Shown piece after piece: positions 1 to 7,110 of a stretch of DNA of 7,448 bases (position 1 is the first letter of the stretch; each line of letters begins with the position of its first letter). The DNA lies in assembly GCA_938002705.1 (NCBI GenBank), contig CALLAG010000209.1, positions 1-7,448 on the forward strand, in the 5' to 3' direction. Both the position numbers and the translations under genes were made by a program. The notes beneath the pieces are model-generated. The model was not told the origin of the DNA and did not search any database. It saw nothing but the letters and a program-made list of their open reading frames with translations. Origin of the DNA: an uncultured Saprospiraceae bacterium (GTDB lineage Bacteria; Bacteroidota; Bacteroidia; Chitinophagales; Saprospiraceae).

Positions 1-1
1 T

Positions 2-439
2 GGATGGTTCATCGGCTACACTGATGATCTTGTCATTGGGGCTTGGGTAGGGACAGAAGATCGCCGTATGCACTTTAGAAACCTGGGTACAGGATCAGGT
101 GGTAGGACAGCACTGCCTATGGTCGGTGCTCTATTCGAATACGCTTATGCTAAGGATAAATTATTTCCTCAAGTTGCATCTGAATTAGAGTTTGACTGTC
201 CAGATGTCCTCGATGATGAGGCATACAGTCTATATCTACGTGGTAAGGAAAGAGAAAATAGTAGAAAGAAATTCGGTGGATGGCTTAGGGATATCCTCAG
301 TGGTAGAGATCCTAATCGACGAGATGATAATGATGACGATTATAAAAATAAAAATACTGACGAACGATTAAGAGAGATAGAAAAAGATAAGAAGAAGTGG
401 AATAAGAAGCTGAAGAGGAAGCGCAGGAGGCGAGGGTAG
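2..439 (+). CDS. Class A penicillin-binding protein (PBP1A-type), C-terminal part only
   Basis: This is the 3' end of a bifunctional transglycosylase/transpeptidase, which polymerises and crosslinks peptidoglycan on the outer face of the inner membrane. The frame is open from base 2 and ends at TAG 437-439, leaving about 145 residues. The first residues (GWFIGYT, then GAWVGTEDR, then GTGSGGRTALPMVG) match the segment that follows the KTG motif at the end of the transpeptidase domain in Bacteroidota PBP1A proteins. The catalytic Ser and the KTG box lie upstream of the window. The last 60 or so residues form a very charged tail: an Asp/Asn-rich stretch (DPNRRDDNDDD), then a Lys/Arg-rich end (KKKWNKKLKRKRRRRG), probably disordered. 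The internal ATG at 68 is not a true start, because the homology continues in frame upstream of it. The family assignment is from recognised motifs; mrcA/ponA-type naming would be by analogy only. Confidence 0.88.
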   Translation, partial: GWFIGYTDDLVIGAWVGTEDRRMHFRNLGTGSGGRTALPMVGALFEYAYAKDKLFPQVASELEFDCPDVLDDEAYSLYLRGKERENSRKKFGGWLRDILSGRDPNRRDDNDDDYKNKNTDERLREIEKDKKKWNKKLKRKRRRRG

Positions 440-687
440 TACTATCTCATAATGTGATATTTGCCCATACATCTTATAAGCTCGTAATGAGTAAGTACTT
501 AAATATTGTAATCATTTTACAGATTTATTTACCTGTGATTTTCTCATATAGCATCTTGGATATATCGCGTATCAGATCATAGATAAATTCTATAAATAGT
601 AAATGAAGGGTTCTGCCATTTATAACTTAATAACCTACTATAAAAAAAAGACAAAGCTGTGTTTCTTATTGCAAAGCGGTGTTACTA
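440..687. other. Convergent intergenic spacer, no gene seen
   Basis: This AT-rich stretch lies between the 3' ends of the PBP gene (+) and the DUF4293 gene (-), so both transcripts should end here. I see no coding frame. A weak A/T stem pairs TAAATG (600-605) with CATTTA (617-622). An A8 run at 642-649 would read as T8 downstream of the minus-strand gene, but no convincing GC stem precedes it. A small direct repeat, CAAAGCTGTGTT (652-663) and CAAAGCGGTGTT (671-682), differs at one base. No terminator can be called with confidence. Confidence 0.6.
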
Positions 688-1125
688 CTACCTCAATCGA
701 TCCGAAGATCTAACCAGCTTCTCATCTTTATTGATGAATATATTAGATAGCATAAGCATGATTACAGATACCGCAGGTATAAATAATCCAGCTTGATTAG
801 ATACTTCTACAGTGGTAGGTATCGACTGCCCTTCAGAATTCATAAGATACAATGCAAATCCTCCAACGGCAATAGCAGCTACGGCACCTAATAATGCAAG
901 ACGTTTTTGAAGAATTCTATTCTTGAATAAAAATATAGTGACTATAGAGATGATCCCTCCTAAGATGCATGCACCTAATAAGATCGGATTATCTTGGATA
1001 TTAAATAACTGATCCTCGAATAATGGCGTTGTCACCTCACTGCTCTTAGCAAATGGAAGCTTGAATAAACTAAAGAACCCTGCACCAGCTATAAGTAAGA
1101 ATATTGATTGTATACGCTGTATCAT
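688..1125 (-). CDS. DUF4293-family integral membrane protein
   Basis: This 145-residue protein has four hydrophobic segments, at about residues 7-26, 47-67, 75-95 and 112-131. A polar extracytoplasmic-type loop (KSSEVTTPLFEDQ) follows the first. The opening MIQRIQSIFLL and the closing KDEKLVRSSDRLR are the two ends I associate with the Bacteroidota DUF4293 family; the function is unknown. The open frame reaches back to an ATG at 1197, but I chose the ATG at 1123-1125. It gives the family's usual N-terminus (MIQRIQ), directly preceding the first membrane segment, and an A-rich stretch lies just upstream. The 24 extra residues of the longer version look like translated leader. The gene is convergent with the PBP gene and divergent from the oxidoreductase. 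It is probably a single-gene transcript. Confidence 0.82.
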   Translation of the reverse strand: MIQRIQSIFLLIAGAGFFSLFKLPFAKSSEVTTPLFEDQLFNIQDNPILLGACILGGIISIVTIFLFKNRILQKRLALLGAVAAIAVGGFALYLMNSEGQSIPTTVEVSNQAGLFIPAVSVIMLMLSNIFINKDEKLVRSSDRLR

Positions 1126-1252
1126 ATGTTTATTTTGATATTTATCACAAGAAGCCATAAAAGTAAATCTTATAGAGTCTAAATACAATGAAATCACTTC
1201 TGTAATTTAGATCTTCTAAAATTATTCAATTATATACTTAAGATATTACACA
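1126..1252. promoter_or_regulatory. Divergent intergenic region, presumed to hold two promoters
   Basis: These 127 bases separate the starts of the minus-strand DUF4293 gene and the plus-strand oxidoreductase, so promoters for both are expected here. No full TTG/TAnnTTTG match was found. The nearest on the plus strand is TAATTTAG at 1203-1210 (one mismatch), with no TTG at the right distance. The assignment rests on gene orientation rather than a motif. Confidence 0.35.
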
Positions 1253-2374
1253 ATGAACTTAAGCTTCTGGGAGAGAGAATATTGGTACGATACATATGAT
1301 TTTCTCATCGTAGGTGCCGGTATTGTTGGTTTGACTACTGCCTTAGAGTTAAGTCATAGATTCCCCAATGCCAAGATCGGAGTCATAGAAAGAGGGGCTA
1401 TGCCTTCTGGAGCCAGTACTAAGAACGCTGGTTTTGCTTGTTTTGGGACAGTAGGAGAGATATTAGATGACCTAGAGACATGTAATGAGACTGAAGTTAT
1501 ATCTACTATAAGCTCCCGATGGCAAGGGCTACAGCGCCTGCAATCCTTGACTTCAGCTTATGATATACAGTATAAGAATGATGGTGGCGAAGAGATCTTC
1601 CTTACTGAGGAAGAATATACACTGTGTAGTGATAGACTCTCTTATGTTAATAGGTTGATACATGCTGCTACCGGAGTACCTGAGGTGATTAAGTCGCGGC
1701 ATTCTACAATTAAGAACGCCTATAAGTATGGATTATACAACAGCCTCGAAGCACAACTGAATCCTGTATTGATGATCAAGTTATTTATATCAAGACTGAC
1801 ACATGCTGGGGTAGATATCATCTATAATATGCATGTCAATGAATATGAGAGAATAGAAGATATGTACCATGTAGCCGTCAATGATGGTATGCAGATTATG
1901 GCTAAGCATCTTATTTTCTGTACTAATGCATTTACAAGACAGCTATGCGACATCGACGATATCGTGCCTGCTCGTAATCAAGTCTTGGTCACTAAGCCTA
2001 TAAGTAACCTTCGTCTTAGAGGTACTTATCATTATAACAAAGGCTATGTCTACTTTAGAAATATAGGTGATGATAGGGTTCTCATAGGAGGGGCACGGCA
2101 CATAGATGCTCAGGGTGAGCAGACGAGTGAGTTCGGTTCTCATGCTGAGATTCTATCTTATCTTAAGAATTTTTTGTCATTGCATGTCGTAAGGGAGAAT
2201 ATTAGAGTTGATTGTGAGTGGAGTGGTATCATAGCTACGGGTATCTCAAAAAAACCGATCATCAGTAAAGTAGCTGACAGATTGTACGTCGGAGCACGGC
2301 TGGGTGGTATGGGTGTTGCCATCGGTTCTGATGTAGGTTATACCTTGGCACAGCTTATAGAGGAGACATATTAG
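1253..2374 (+). CDS. FAD-dependent oxidoreductase, DAO (D-amino-acid/amine oxidase-like) family
   Basis: This 373-residue flavoprotein has a complete DAO-type fold by motif. The N-terminal beta strand and dinucleotide loop (FLIVGAGIVGLTTALEL, glycines at residues 21, 23 and 26) are followed by the ribose-binding acidic residue in IGVIER (E46). Next comes the flavin-contacting segment GASTKNAGFACFG (53-65). The C-terminal FAD-binding stretch GARLGGMGVAIGSDVG lies at 347-362. Family members (glycine oxidase, sarcosine oxidase, gamma-glutamylputrescine oxidase) oxidise the C-N bond of amines or amino acids, giving an imine and usually H2O2. The substrate cannot be read from the sequence. There is no signal peptide, so the protein is probably cytoplasmic. 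The start at 1253 puts the Rossmann motif at residue 18, as expected, and no in-frame alternative is better. Length is typical of the family. No neighbour indicates a pathway. The frame is intact. Confidence 0.85.
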   Translation: MNLSFWEREYWYDTYDFLIVGAGIVGLTTALELSHRFPNAKIGVIERGAMPSGASTKNAGFACFGTVGEILDDLETCNETEVISTISSRWQGLQRLQSLTSAYDIQYKNDGGEEIFLTEEEYTLCSDRLSYVNRLIHAATGVPEVIKSRHSTIKNAYKYGLYNSLEAQLNPVLMIKLFISRLTHAGVDIIYNMHVNEYERIEDMYHVAVNDGMQIMAKHLIFCTNAFTRQLCDIDDIVPARNQVLVTKPISNLRLRGTYHYNKGYVYFRNIGDDRVLIGGARHIDAQGEQTSEFGSHAEILSYLKNFLSLHVVRENIRVDCEWSGIIATGISKKPIISKVADRLYVGARLGGMGVAIGSDVGYTLAQLIEETY

Positions 2375-2402
2375 ATTTATTTTTTATTAGTAGAATAAAA
2401 AT
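2375..2402 (+). terminator. Possible weak AT-only hairpin after the oxidoreductase
   Basis: Immediately after the stop, ATTTTTTAT (2379-2387) can pair with ATAAAAAT (2395-2402) around a short loop, with one bulged T. The stem has no GC pairs and no separate T-tract, so it would be a poor intrinsic terminator. It is listed because it is the only 3' structure near this gene. Confidence 0.2.
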
Positions 2403-2426
2403 GTATTAATTACCACAGAGCTAATA

Positions 2427-2455
2427 TTGGTTATGTGAAAAGTCTCTTACTTTTG
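2427..2455 (+). promoter_or_regulatory. Bacteroidota-type promoter for the giant surface-protein gene
   Basis: A TTG (-33 element) at 2427-2429 is followed after 18 bases by TACTTTTG at 2448-2455, an exact match to the Bacteroidota -7 consensus TAnnTTTG. Transcription would begin near 2460, leaving a leader of about 105 bases before the ATG at 2566. It is the only full match of this form I found in the non-coding parts of the window. Recognition by the unusual primary sigma factor of this phylum is established knowledge; its use here is inferred. Confidence 0.6.
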
Positions 2456-2477
2456 TATCGTTAGATTTTCCCACTAA

Positions 2478-2496
2478 TAGAATTTTCCCAATTCTA
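2478..2496 (+). promoter_or_regulatory. Leader hairpin 1 (perfect 7-bp inverted repeat)
   Basis: TAGAATT (2478-2484) and AATTCTA (2490-2496) are perfect inverted repeats around the loop TTCCC. The motif ATTTTCCCA occurs twice here (2465-2473 and 2482-2490), spaced 17 bases, and the second copy runs through the loop. The hairpin lies inside the predicted leader, between the promoter and the terminator-like hairpin. It could be an RNA structure or a protein-binding palindrome; it is AT-rich and thus of modest stability. Confidence 0.4.
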
Positions 2497-2507
2497 ATTT
2501 TCTGAAC

Positions 2508-2533
2508 AGCGTCTCCTAACCAGAGACGTTTTT
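2508..2533 (+). terminator. Terminator-like hairpin in the 5' leader (possible attenuator)
   Basis: CGTCTC (2510-2515) pairs perfectly with GAGACG (2523-2528) around a 7-base loop. Two further pairs are possible (G2509-T2529 wobble and A2508-T2530). Five T residues follow at 2529-2533, the standard layout of an intrinsic terminator. It sits downstream of the predicted promoter and 33 bases upstream of the ATG of the giant gene, so it is placed to stop that gene's own transcript early. Alternatively it ends read-through from the oxidoreductase gene, if the real promoter lies further downstream than I think. Confidence 0.5.
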
Positions 2534-2565
2534 GTACTCATTTTATTAACCAAAACTTTTATCCC

Positions 2566-5500
2566 ATGATGTGGACCAAACACATGGGTAGGGTGAGTAT
2601 GCTGTGTCAGAAACTAGCATGCCTAACTCTACTCCTTTTTATTTCTGTGATACAAATGCAAGCTCAAGCCTTAGTTTGCGACAATCAGGTCAATGTTTCT
2701 TTAAGTGGTGATTGTGATGCTGTTATAACAGTAGACATGATACTCGAAGGAACTATAGACCCGGCTGCAGTATACACAATTAACATTGAAGGCGTTACCG
2801 GTACCACTATAACTGCACCCGGCATTTATAAAGTTACCATTACTGAAGAATCAGCAATCAACAATAATTGCTGGGGATTCATACTTGTAGAGGACAAATT
2901 ACCACCAGTAATTACATGTCCTTGTGATCCTAATAATCCTGTACCAGGAGAGGATTGTACTTTACCTATTTTATGTGAAGATTTTGGAGACATAGGCAAT
3001 GTTGCTGTAGCTGAACCAACTATCAGCGACAACTGTCTTGACCAAGATGATTACGTATTAACTTTTAGTGATGCAGTTAATGGTACAGATTGTACGACAT
3101 CACTCGTTACAAGAACATGGACATTCACTGATCCTTCTGGAGCAAAATTCAGTTGTGTAAGTGAGTATTCTATTTCTCCATTAGCATTAGCTAATCTTAT
3201 CACACCTCCTACTAATGAAGTAAATCTTGATTGTGGAGCTGAGACATCTCCTGATGGAGTATTCCAGTTTGTGTATGATAATTTTCCTCCTTGTCTATTA
3301 CCTTCATGCTTAGATGAGACAAGCCCTATGCATGATAGCGCTATAGAGACTTATGAGGCTCTTAGAGTTAAGACTGCTACTGAAGCTGCTTATCCAACTA
3401 TCAATGGTATCCCATTGAATGGTGTAGTATGTAACTCATTAACAAGTTTTTCTGATACTGTACTACCTATATGTAGCTCAGAACCAGGCTGTGAGGGTAA
3501 TGCTAAGATCATAAGAGAATGGACTATATACGACTGGTGTAACCCACTCGTGACGCCACTAAAATTCTCTCAGGTGATCAAGGCAAGTGATAACACACCA
3601 CCTACAATACACGTAGATGGATTCACTACATCAGTAGATCCATGGGGTTGCTCTACGAGAGTTATATTCCCAGAACCTATAACACTAGCTGATAATTGTA
3701 CTAACAATGTTAACTATGTAGTAACAGGTTCAGGTTCTTCAGATATCTATGACATAGATTTCGATCCAGCATTGGGTTACTATGTTAATGATCTTCCTGT
3801 AGGTCAGCACACTTTCTTCTACAATGCTTACGATTGTTGTGACAATGTTGCATCAGAAGGAGTTGTTGTGACAGTAAGAGATGCGACACCTCCAGTAGCG
3901 GTGACAAAGCAAGATATCGTAGTATCATTAATCCCTAATCCAGGAAACCAATTCGAGCCAGGAACAACTAAGATCTTCGCAGAAAGCGTAGATAACGGTT
4001 CTTTTGACGGTTGCGGACCAGTTAAGTTAGAGATCAGAAGAGACTCTGATATCTGCGGATTTGTAGGGAATACAACATTCAATAATGACTTCCACATAAT
4101 GGATGATACATTAGATATGGATGATGGAAAGTTTGTTACTTTCTGTTGCCAAGATCTTGTAGAATTCGGTATAGATGAAGACGGTGATGGTGTCAATGAC
4201 TATGCTCAGATCAAAGTCTGGTTAAGAGTATGGGATGATGGAGACTTGGATGGTGTCTTTGGAAGCGATGGTGATAACTATAGTGAAGTATGGTCATTCG
4301 TAAGACTTGAAGATAAGTCAAGACCAACTGTAGTATGTCCTGGTGACGTTACCATAGATTGTGATGCAGATGCAGGTGACCTTACATTGACTGGAGAAGC
4401 TTTCGGCGTCAGTTCGTGTGGTGATGTAGATGTAACATACACTGATTCTAGAGATCTAACTAACTGTAATGAAGGTACGATAACTCGTAGATGGTCTGTG
4501 GTAGGATCACCAGCGATATTCTGTAACCAGACTATTACATTATCTGGTACATTATTCGGTGGACCTGTAGAAGTATTCTTCCCAGAAGATACGATCATCG
4601 GATGTACTGATGCATTATTAGATATCAGACCTTACTGGACTTCAGGAAGATGTGATCAGTTAGCATACAGTGTTGACAGAGATACATTCTTCTTTGCAGA
4701 AGGTGCATGTTACAAGATCCTTAATTACTGGACAGTCATAGACTGGTGTACTTATGATCCTAATGTGGTTAACTCTGCAGGTATATGGTCAGATGTACAA
4801 GTTGTTAAGGTGATCGATGAAGATGCTCCTGTACTACTTAATTGTACTGATATCTCTGTACCGACAACTGAAAATTGTGAGAACAATGCAGTCATGTTGA
4901 CTAATACAGCAGAAGATGCAGGCATATGTGCAAGCACAAGATTACTATGGACAGTACAGATCGATCTGAATAGCGACTGGACTATAGACTACACCTATTC
5001 AAGTTTAGCTCCTAACAGTAGTGAATTTTATATTCCTCCATCAGCCTCTGGTGAAGAAATCAAGATAACGCTGCCTGAAGGAGTATCTGGAAGCATGATC
5101 AATCACAGAGTCGTATGGAAAGTCTCTGATGGATGTGGTAATAACACATCTTGTACATCATCTTTTATGGTATTAGACCAAAAACCCCCTACGCCCTACT
5201 GCATTAACTTAAGTACTGCTCTTATGGTCAACGGACAAGTCGAATTATGGGCTTGTGACTTCGATCTCGGTGCTTTTGATAACTGTACTGCACAAGAAGA
5301 TTTAAGATTTACATTTACGAATGTCGCTCCAGAGAACGACCCATCATACGATCCAGCTACAAGATGTTCTGCCAAATTATTTACTTGTGATGATATCGCA
5401 AATCCAGCAGGTACCGTAGTATCAGAATCTATATATGTATGGGATGAGAAAGGGAATTCTGATTTCTGTACAGTATTCTTGACACTTGTAGACAATCAAG

Positions 5501-6747
5501 GATCTTGTCAAGATATAGGGTCAAGACCTATAGCTAATATCTCAGGATATGTAGAGACTGAAGGTGGAGAAATGGTAGAAAATGTAATGATAGACTTACT
5601 AAGTCCACAGCCTAATTATCCTGCACAGCAGATGACTAATAGTGGCGGACAGTTTATGTTTACACAAAATCCATTTGATATGGATTACCAGATTTCTGGA
5701 TATAAAAATGATGATGCATTGAACGGTGTAAGTACACTTGACCTTGTCGTTATACAGAGACATATCCTTGGATCTAAGACACTTGATAGTCCATACAAAC
5801 TTATCGCAGCAGATGTTAATAATGATGCAGCGATAACGGCGATTGACTTAATAGAATTAAGAAAGCTTATCTTAGGTATCTATGACGAATTCCCTAAGAA
5901 TGATAGCTGGAAGATGGTAGATGGTAGCTCTATTGTAGATGCAGCTAACCCATACACAGCAAGTGAGTCAAGATGGATATCAGCGCTTAACAATAACATG
6001 ATGCAAGAGAACTTTGTAGGTGTTAAGATAGGTGATGTTAACGGATCAGTAAGAGCTAATGTAACAAGTCAAGATATCGAATCTCGATCAGCAAAGGCTA
6101 TTGAGTTATCATATGATGACGTTACTTACAGTGCAGGAGATAGAGTGGAGATGACATTAAGAGGAGATCAGACTTCTGATCTTCTAGGACTTCAGTTTAC
6201 ATTTAAGGCTTTAGGATTAGAGCTTGTAGATGTAGTAAGCGCAGGATTAGATGTAGATGATTCTAATTTTGCTCAGTTGAATTCTGAGACGATAACGTTC
6301 TCTTGGAATTCTGACAATACAAACAGTGAAAGTGAACTATTCACATTTGTATTCGATGCTACATCGCCAGGTACGCTTAGCGAAAATGTAGCCATCACAT
6401 CTGAAGTGACTATCGCAGAAGCATACAGTGCTACTGGCGATGAGATCATCCCCGTAACATTATCCGGCCGTAATAACTCTGAACAGGATTACAGTTTATT
6501 CCAGAATAACCCGAATCCATTTAGTTCAGTTACTACAATTGACTTTGTACTTCCACAAGCAGCGAACGCGACACTTTCAGTAATGGATGTAAACGGTCGT
6601 ATACTATGGACAGTTAACAAAGATTTCAATAAAGGTTACAACAGTTTCCAATTATCAGATCAAGAGTTAAACGCATCAGGCGTACTATACTACAGACTTG
6701 ATTCTGGTGATTACTCTGCGACCAAAAAAATGATTAAAATTGATTAA
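2566..6747 (+). CDS. Giant secreted Cys-rich HYR-like adhesin with dockerin-like, cohesin-like and T9SS sorting domains
   Basis: This 1393-residue protein is exported by Sec and then across the outer membrane by the type IX secretion system. Residues 17-35 form a signal peptide (LACLTLLLFISVIQ, ending AQA at 33-35); Met7 or Met12 could also be the start. Residues about 36-980 hold degenerate Cys-rich beta modules. Their linkers recur as D-x-x-x-P-P/T: EDKLPP (about 109), SDNTPP (341), RDATPP (438), EDKSRPTVVCP (582), DEDAP (751) and DQKPPTPYC (871). A Trp motif also recurs (REWTIYDWC at 317, NYWTVIDWC at 720). These resemble HYR/Ig-like modules. Acidic calcium-type loops occur at 537-545 (DEDGDGVND) and 557-570. 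Residues 986-1104 contain a carboxypeptidase-regulatory-like strand region, then paired dockerin-like helices (NGVSTLDLVVIQRHILG; ADVNNDAAITAIDLIELRKLILG), with a third loop GDVNGS at 1156. Residues about 1178-1300 look cohesin-like. Residues 1309-1393 are the type A sorting domain (NPNPFS at 1315, GRILW, then the basic C-terminus KKMIKID). It is probably monocistronic. The ligand and role (adhesion, polymer capture, gliding surface) are not shown by the sequence. Confidence 0.85.
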   Translation: MMWTKHMGRVSMLCQKLACLTLLLFISVIQMQAQALVCDNQVNVSLSGDCDAVITVDMILEGTIDPAAVYTINIEGVTGTTITAPGIYKVTITEESAINNNCWGFILVEDKLPPVITCPCDPNNPVPGEDCTLPILCEDFGDIGNVAVAEPTISDNCLDQDDYVLTFSDAVNGTDCTTSLVTRTWTFTDPSGAKFSCVSEYSISPLALANLITPPTNEVNLDCGAETSPDGVFQFVYDNFPPCLLPSCLDETSPMHDSAIETYEALRVKTATEAAYPTINGIPLNGVVCNSLTSFSDTVLPICSSEPGCEGNAKIIREWTIYDWCNPLVTPLKFSQVIKASDNTPPTIHVDGFTTSVDPWGCSTRVIFPEPITLADNCTNNVNYVVTGSGSSDIYDIDFDPALGYYVNDLPVGQHTFFYNAYDCCDNVASEGVVVTVRDATPPVAVTKQDIVVSLIPNPGNQFEPGTTKIFAESVDNGSFDGCGPVKLEIRRDSDICGFVGNTTFNNDFHIMDDTLDMDDGKFVTFCCQDLVEFGIDEDGDGVNDYAQIKVWLRVWDDGDLDGVFGSDGDNYSEVWSFVRLEDKSRPTVVCPGDVTIDCDADAGDLTLTGEAFGVSSCGDVDVTYTDSRDLTNCNEGTITRRWSVVGSPAIFCNQTITLSGTLFGGPVEVFFPEDTIIGCTDALLDIRPYWTSGRCDQLAYSVDRDTFFFAEGACYKILNYWTVIDWCTYDPNVVNSAGIWSDVQVVKVIDEDAPVLLNCTDISVPTTENCENNAVMLTNTAEDAGICASTRLLWTVQIDLNSDWTIDYTYSSLAPNSSEFYIPPSASGEEIKITLPEGVSGSMINHRVVWKVSDGCGNNTSCTSSFMVLDQKPPTPYCINLSTALMVNGQVELWACDFDLGAFDNCTAQEDLRFTFTNVAPENDPSYDPATRCSAKLFTCDDIANPAGTVVSESIYVWDEKGNSDFCTVFLTLVDNQGSCQDIGSRPIANISGYVETEGGEMVENVMIDLLSPQPNYPAQQMTNSGGQFMFTQNPFDMDYQISGYKNDDALNGVSTLDLVVIQRHILGSKTLDSPYKLIAADVNNDAAITAIDLIELRKLILGIYDEFPKNDSWKMVDGSSIVDAANPYTASESRWISALNNNMMQENFVGVKIGDVNGSVRANVTSQDIESRSAKAIELSYDDVTYSAGDRVEMTLRGDQTSDLLGLQFTFKALGLELVDVVSAGLDVDDSNFAQLNSETITFSWNSDNTNSESELFTFVFDATSPGTLSENVAITSEVTIAEAYSATGDEIIPVTLSGRNNSEQDYSLFQNNPNPFSSVTTIDFVLPQAANATLSVMDVNGRILWTVNKDFNKGYNSFQLSDQELNASGVLYYRLDSGDYSATKKMIKID

Positions 6748-6780
6748 GACATTTGATTAATTAATAATCGTATAATAACG

Positions 6781-6820
6781 AGAGCCACACATTACTTAGG
6801 TAGTGTGTGGCTCTTTTTTT
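6781..6820 (+). terminator. Strong intrinsic terminator after the giant gene
   Basis: AGAGCCACAC (6781-6790) pairs perfectly with GTGTGGCTCT (6805-6814). The stem extends inward through ATTAC/GTAGT, with one wobble, to a 4-base loop. It is about 15 bp long and a T-tract to 6820 follows. It lies 33 bases after the stop codon. Because it separates the giant gene from the repeat array, the array is unlikely to be just the 3' untranslated region of that mRNA. Confidence 0.92.
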
Positions 6821-6860
6821 GTAAATTTTTATATGCGATAATTGTAGCATCCGTCAATAT

Positions 6861-6875
6861 TACCGCAGAGCGGTA
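6861..6875. other. Palindrome a: 6-bp stem, AGA loop
   Basis: TACCGC-AGA-GCGGTA is a perfect inverted repeat with a 3-base loop. It is identical in all three copies (also 7122-7136 and 7380-7394). It could be an RNA hairpin or a dimeric protein's binding site. Confidence 0.8.
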
Positions 6876-6908
6876 AAACTAATTTAGCAACAATAGATAT
6901 GGTCTTTC

Positions 6909-6925
6909 CGACTACAGAGTAGTCG
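6909..6925. other. Palindrome b: 7-bp stem, AGA loop
   Basis: CGACTAC-AGA-GTAGTCG is perfect and identical in all three copies (also 7170-7186 and 7428-7444). The flanking bases on both sides vary between copies (6901-6907 and position 6928), while the stem does not. Confidence 0.8.
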
Positions 6926-6954
6926 TACTAATTAGCTATGTACGATCATCCAAT

Positions 6955-6979
6955 CAGAGTATGACCCACTCTGGGGTCA
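6955..6979. other. Interleaved stems c (mutually exclusive or pseudoknot-like)
   Basis: CAGAGT (6955-6960) complements ACTCTG (6968-6973), and TGACCC (6962-6967) complements GGGTCA (6974-6979). The two 6-bp stems are interleaved in H-type pseudoknot order. The intervening loops are only 1, 0 and 0 bases, so both full stems probably cannot form together. The same arrangement is present at 7216-7240 in unit 2. Confidence 0.65.
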
Positions 6980-7014
6980 ATGTAATGAGAGGATGTTGTT
7001 TTCTAAAAATAATG

Positions 7015-7031
7015 TGATCTCTCTGAGATCA
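7015..7031. other. Palindrome d: 7-bp stem, TCT loop, then pyrimidine tract
   Basis: TGATCTC-TCT-GAGATCA is perfect and repeated at 7275-7291. On the plus strand it is followed by a T/C-rich run, giving it a loose terminator-like appearance. If the unit encodes a plus-strand RNA, this could be its 3' end. Confidence 0.6.
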
Positions 7032-7110
7032 TTGCTTCTTCTTTCTTATATATAAATCAGTTCGGGAAGAAACAAAACGCGTAATTAATTTCGGAGGTTT
7101 TTTTCAATGG

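Larger units (their letters stand above)
6850..7110. repeat. Tandem array unit 1 (261 bp), multi-hairpin repeat
   Basis: This is the first copy of a long direct repeat. Landmark palindromes, in order: TACCGC-AGA-GCGGTA (6861-6875); CGACTAC-AGA-GTAGTCG (6909-6925); interleaved stems CAGAGT/ACTCTG (6955-6960 with 6968-6973) and TGACCC/GGGTCA (6962-6967 with 6974-6979); TGATCTC-TCT-GAGATCA (7015-7031). The last is followed by a pyrimidine-rich run (TTGCTTCTTCTTTCTT). CATCC (6947-6951) and GGATG (6991-6995) could close the central structure. There is no open frame of note. Sequence similarity to the other units begins at about 6850, so this is the left end of the array. The family is unknown to me; a structured RNA or a MITE-like element are both possible. 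Confidence 0.9.

Noticed and set aside
652..682. Short direct repeat CAAAGCTGTGTT / CAAAGCGGTGTT
   Set aside because: Only two 12-base copies with one mismatch in an AT-rich spacer. It forms no inverted repeat and no functional context is visible.
1126..1197. 24-residue N-terminal extension of the DUF4293 protein
   Set aside because: The family N-terminus MIQRIQ begins at 1125. The extension has no membrane or signal character and would sit ahead of the first helix.
2407..2424. Resemblance of AATTACCACAGAGCTAAT to the start of the array unit (ATTACCGCAGAG, then CTAAT)
   Set aside because: It requires a mismatch and loss of the palindrome's right arm. It is too short to separate from chance, though it contains the CAGAG core just upstream of the -33 element.
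3828..4196. Long minus-strand open frames inside the giant gene (for example 3828-4196, 4278-4598 and 5196-5495) and inside the oxidoreductase (1943-2143)
   Set aside because: They overlap well-supported plus-strand genes, have low-complexity Ser/Thr-rich composition typical of antisense shadows, and show no recognisable domain.
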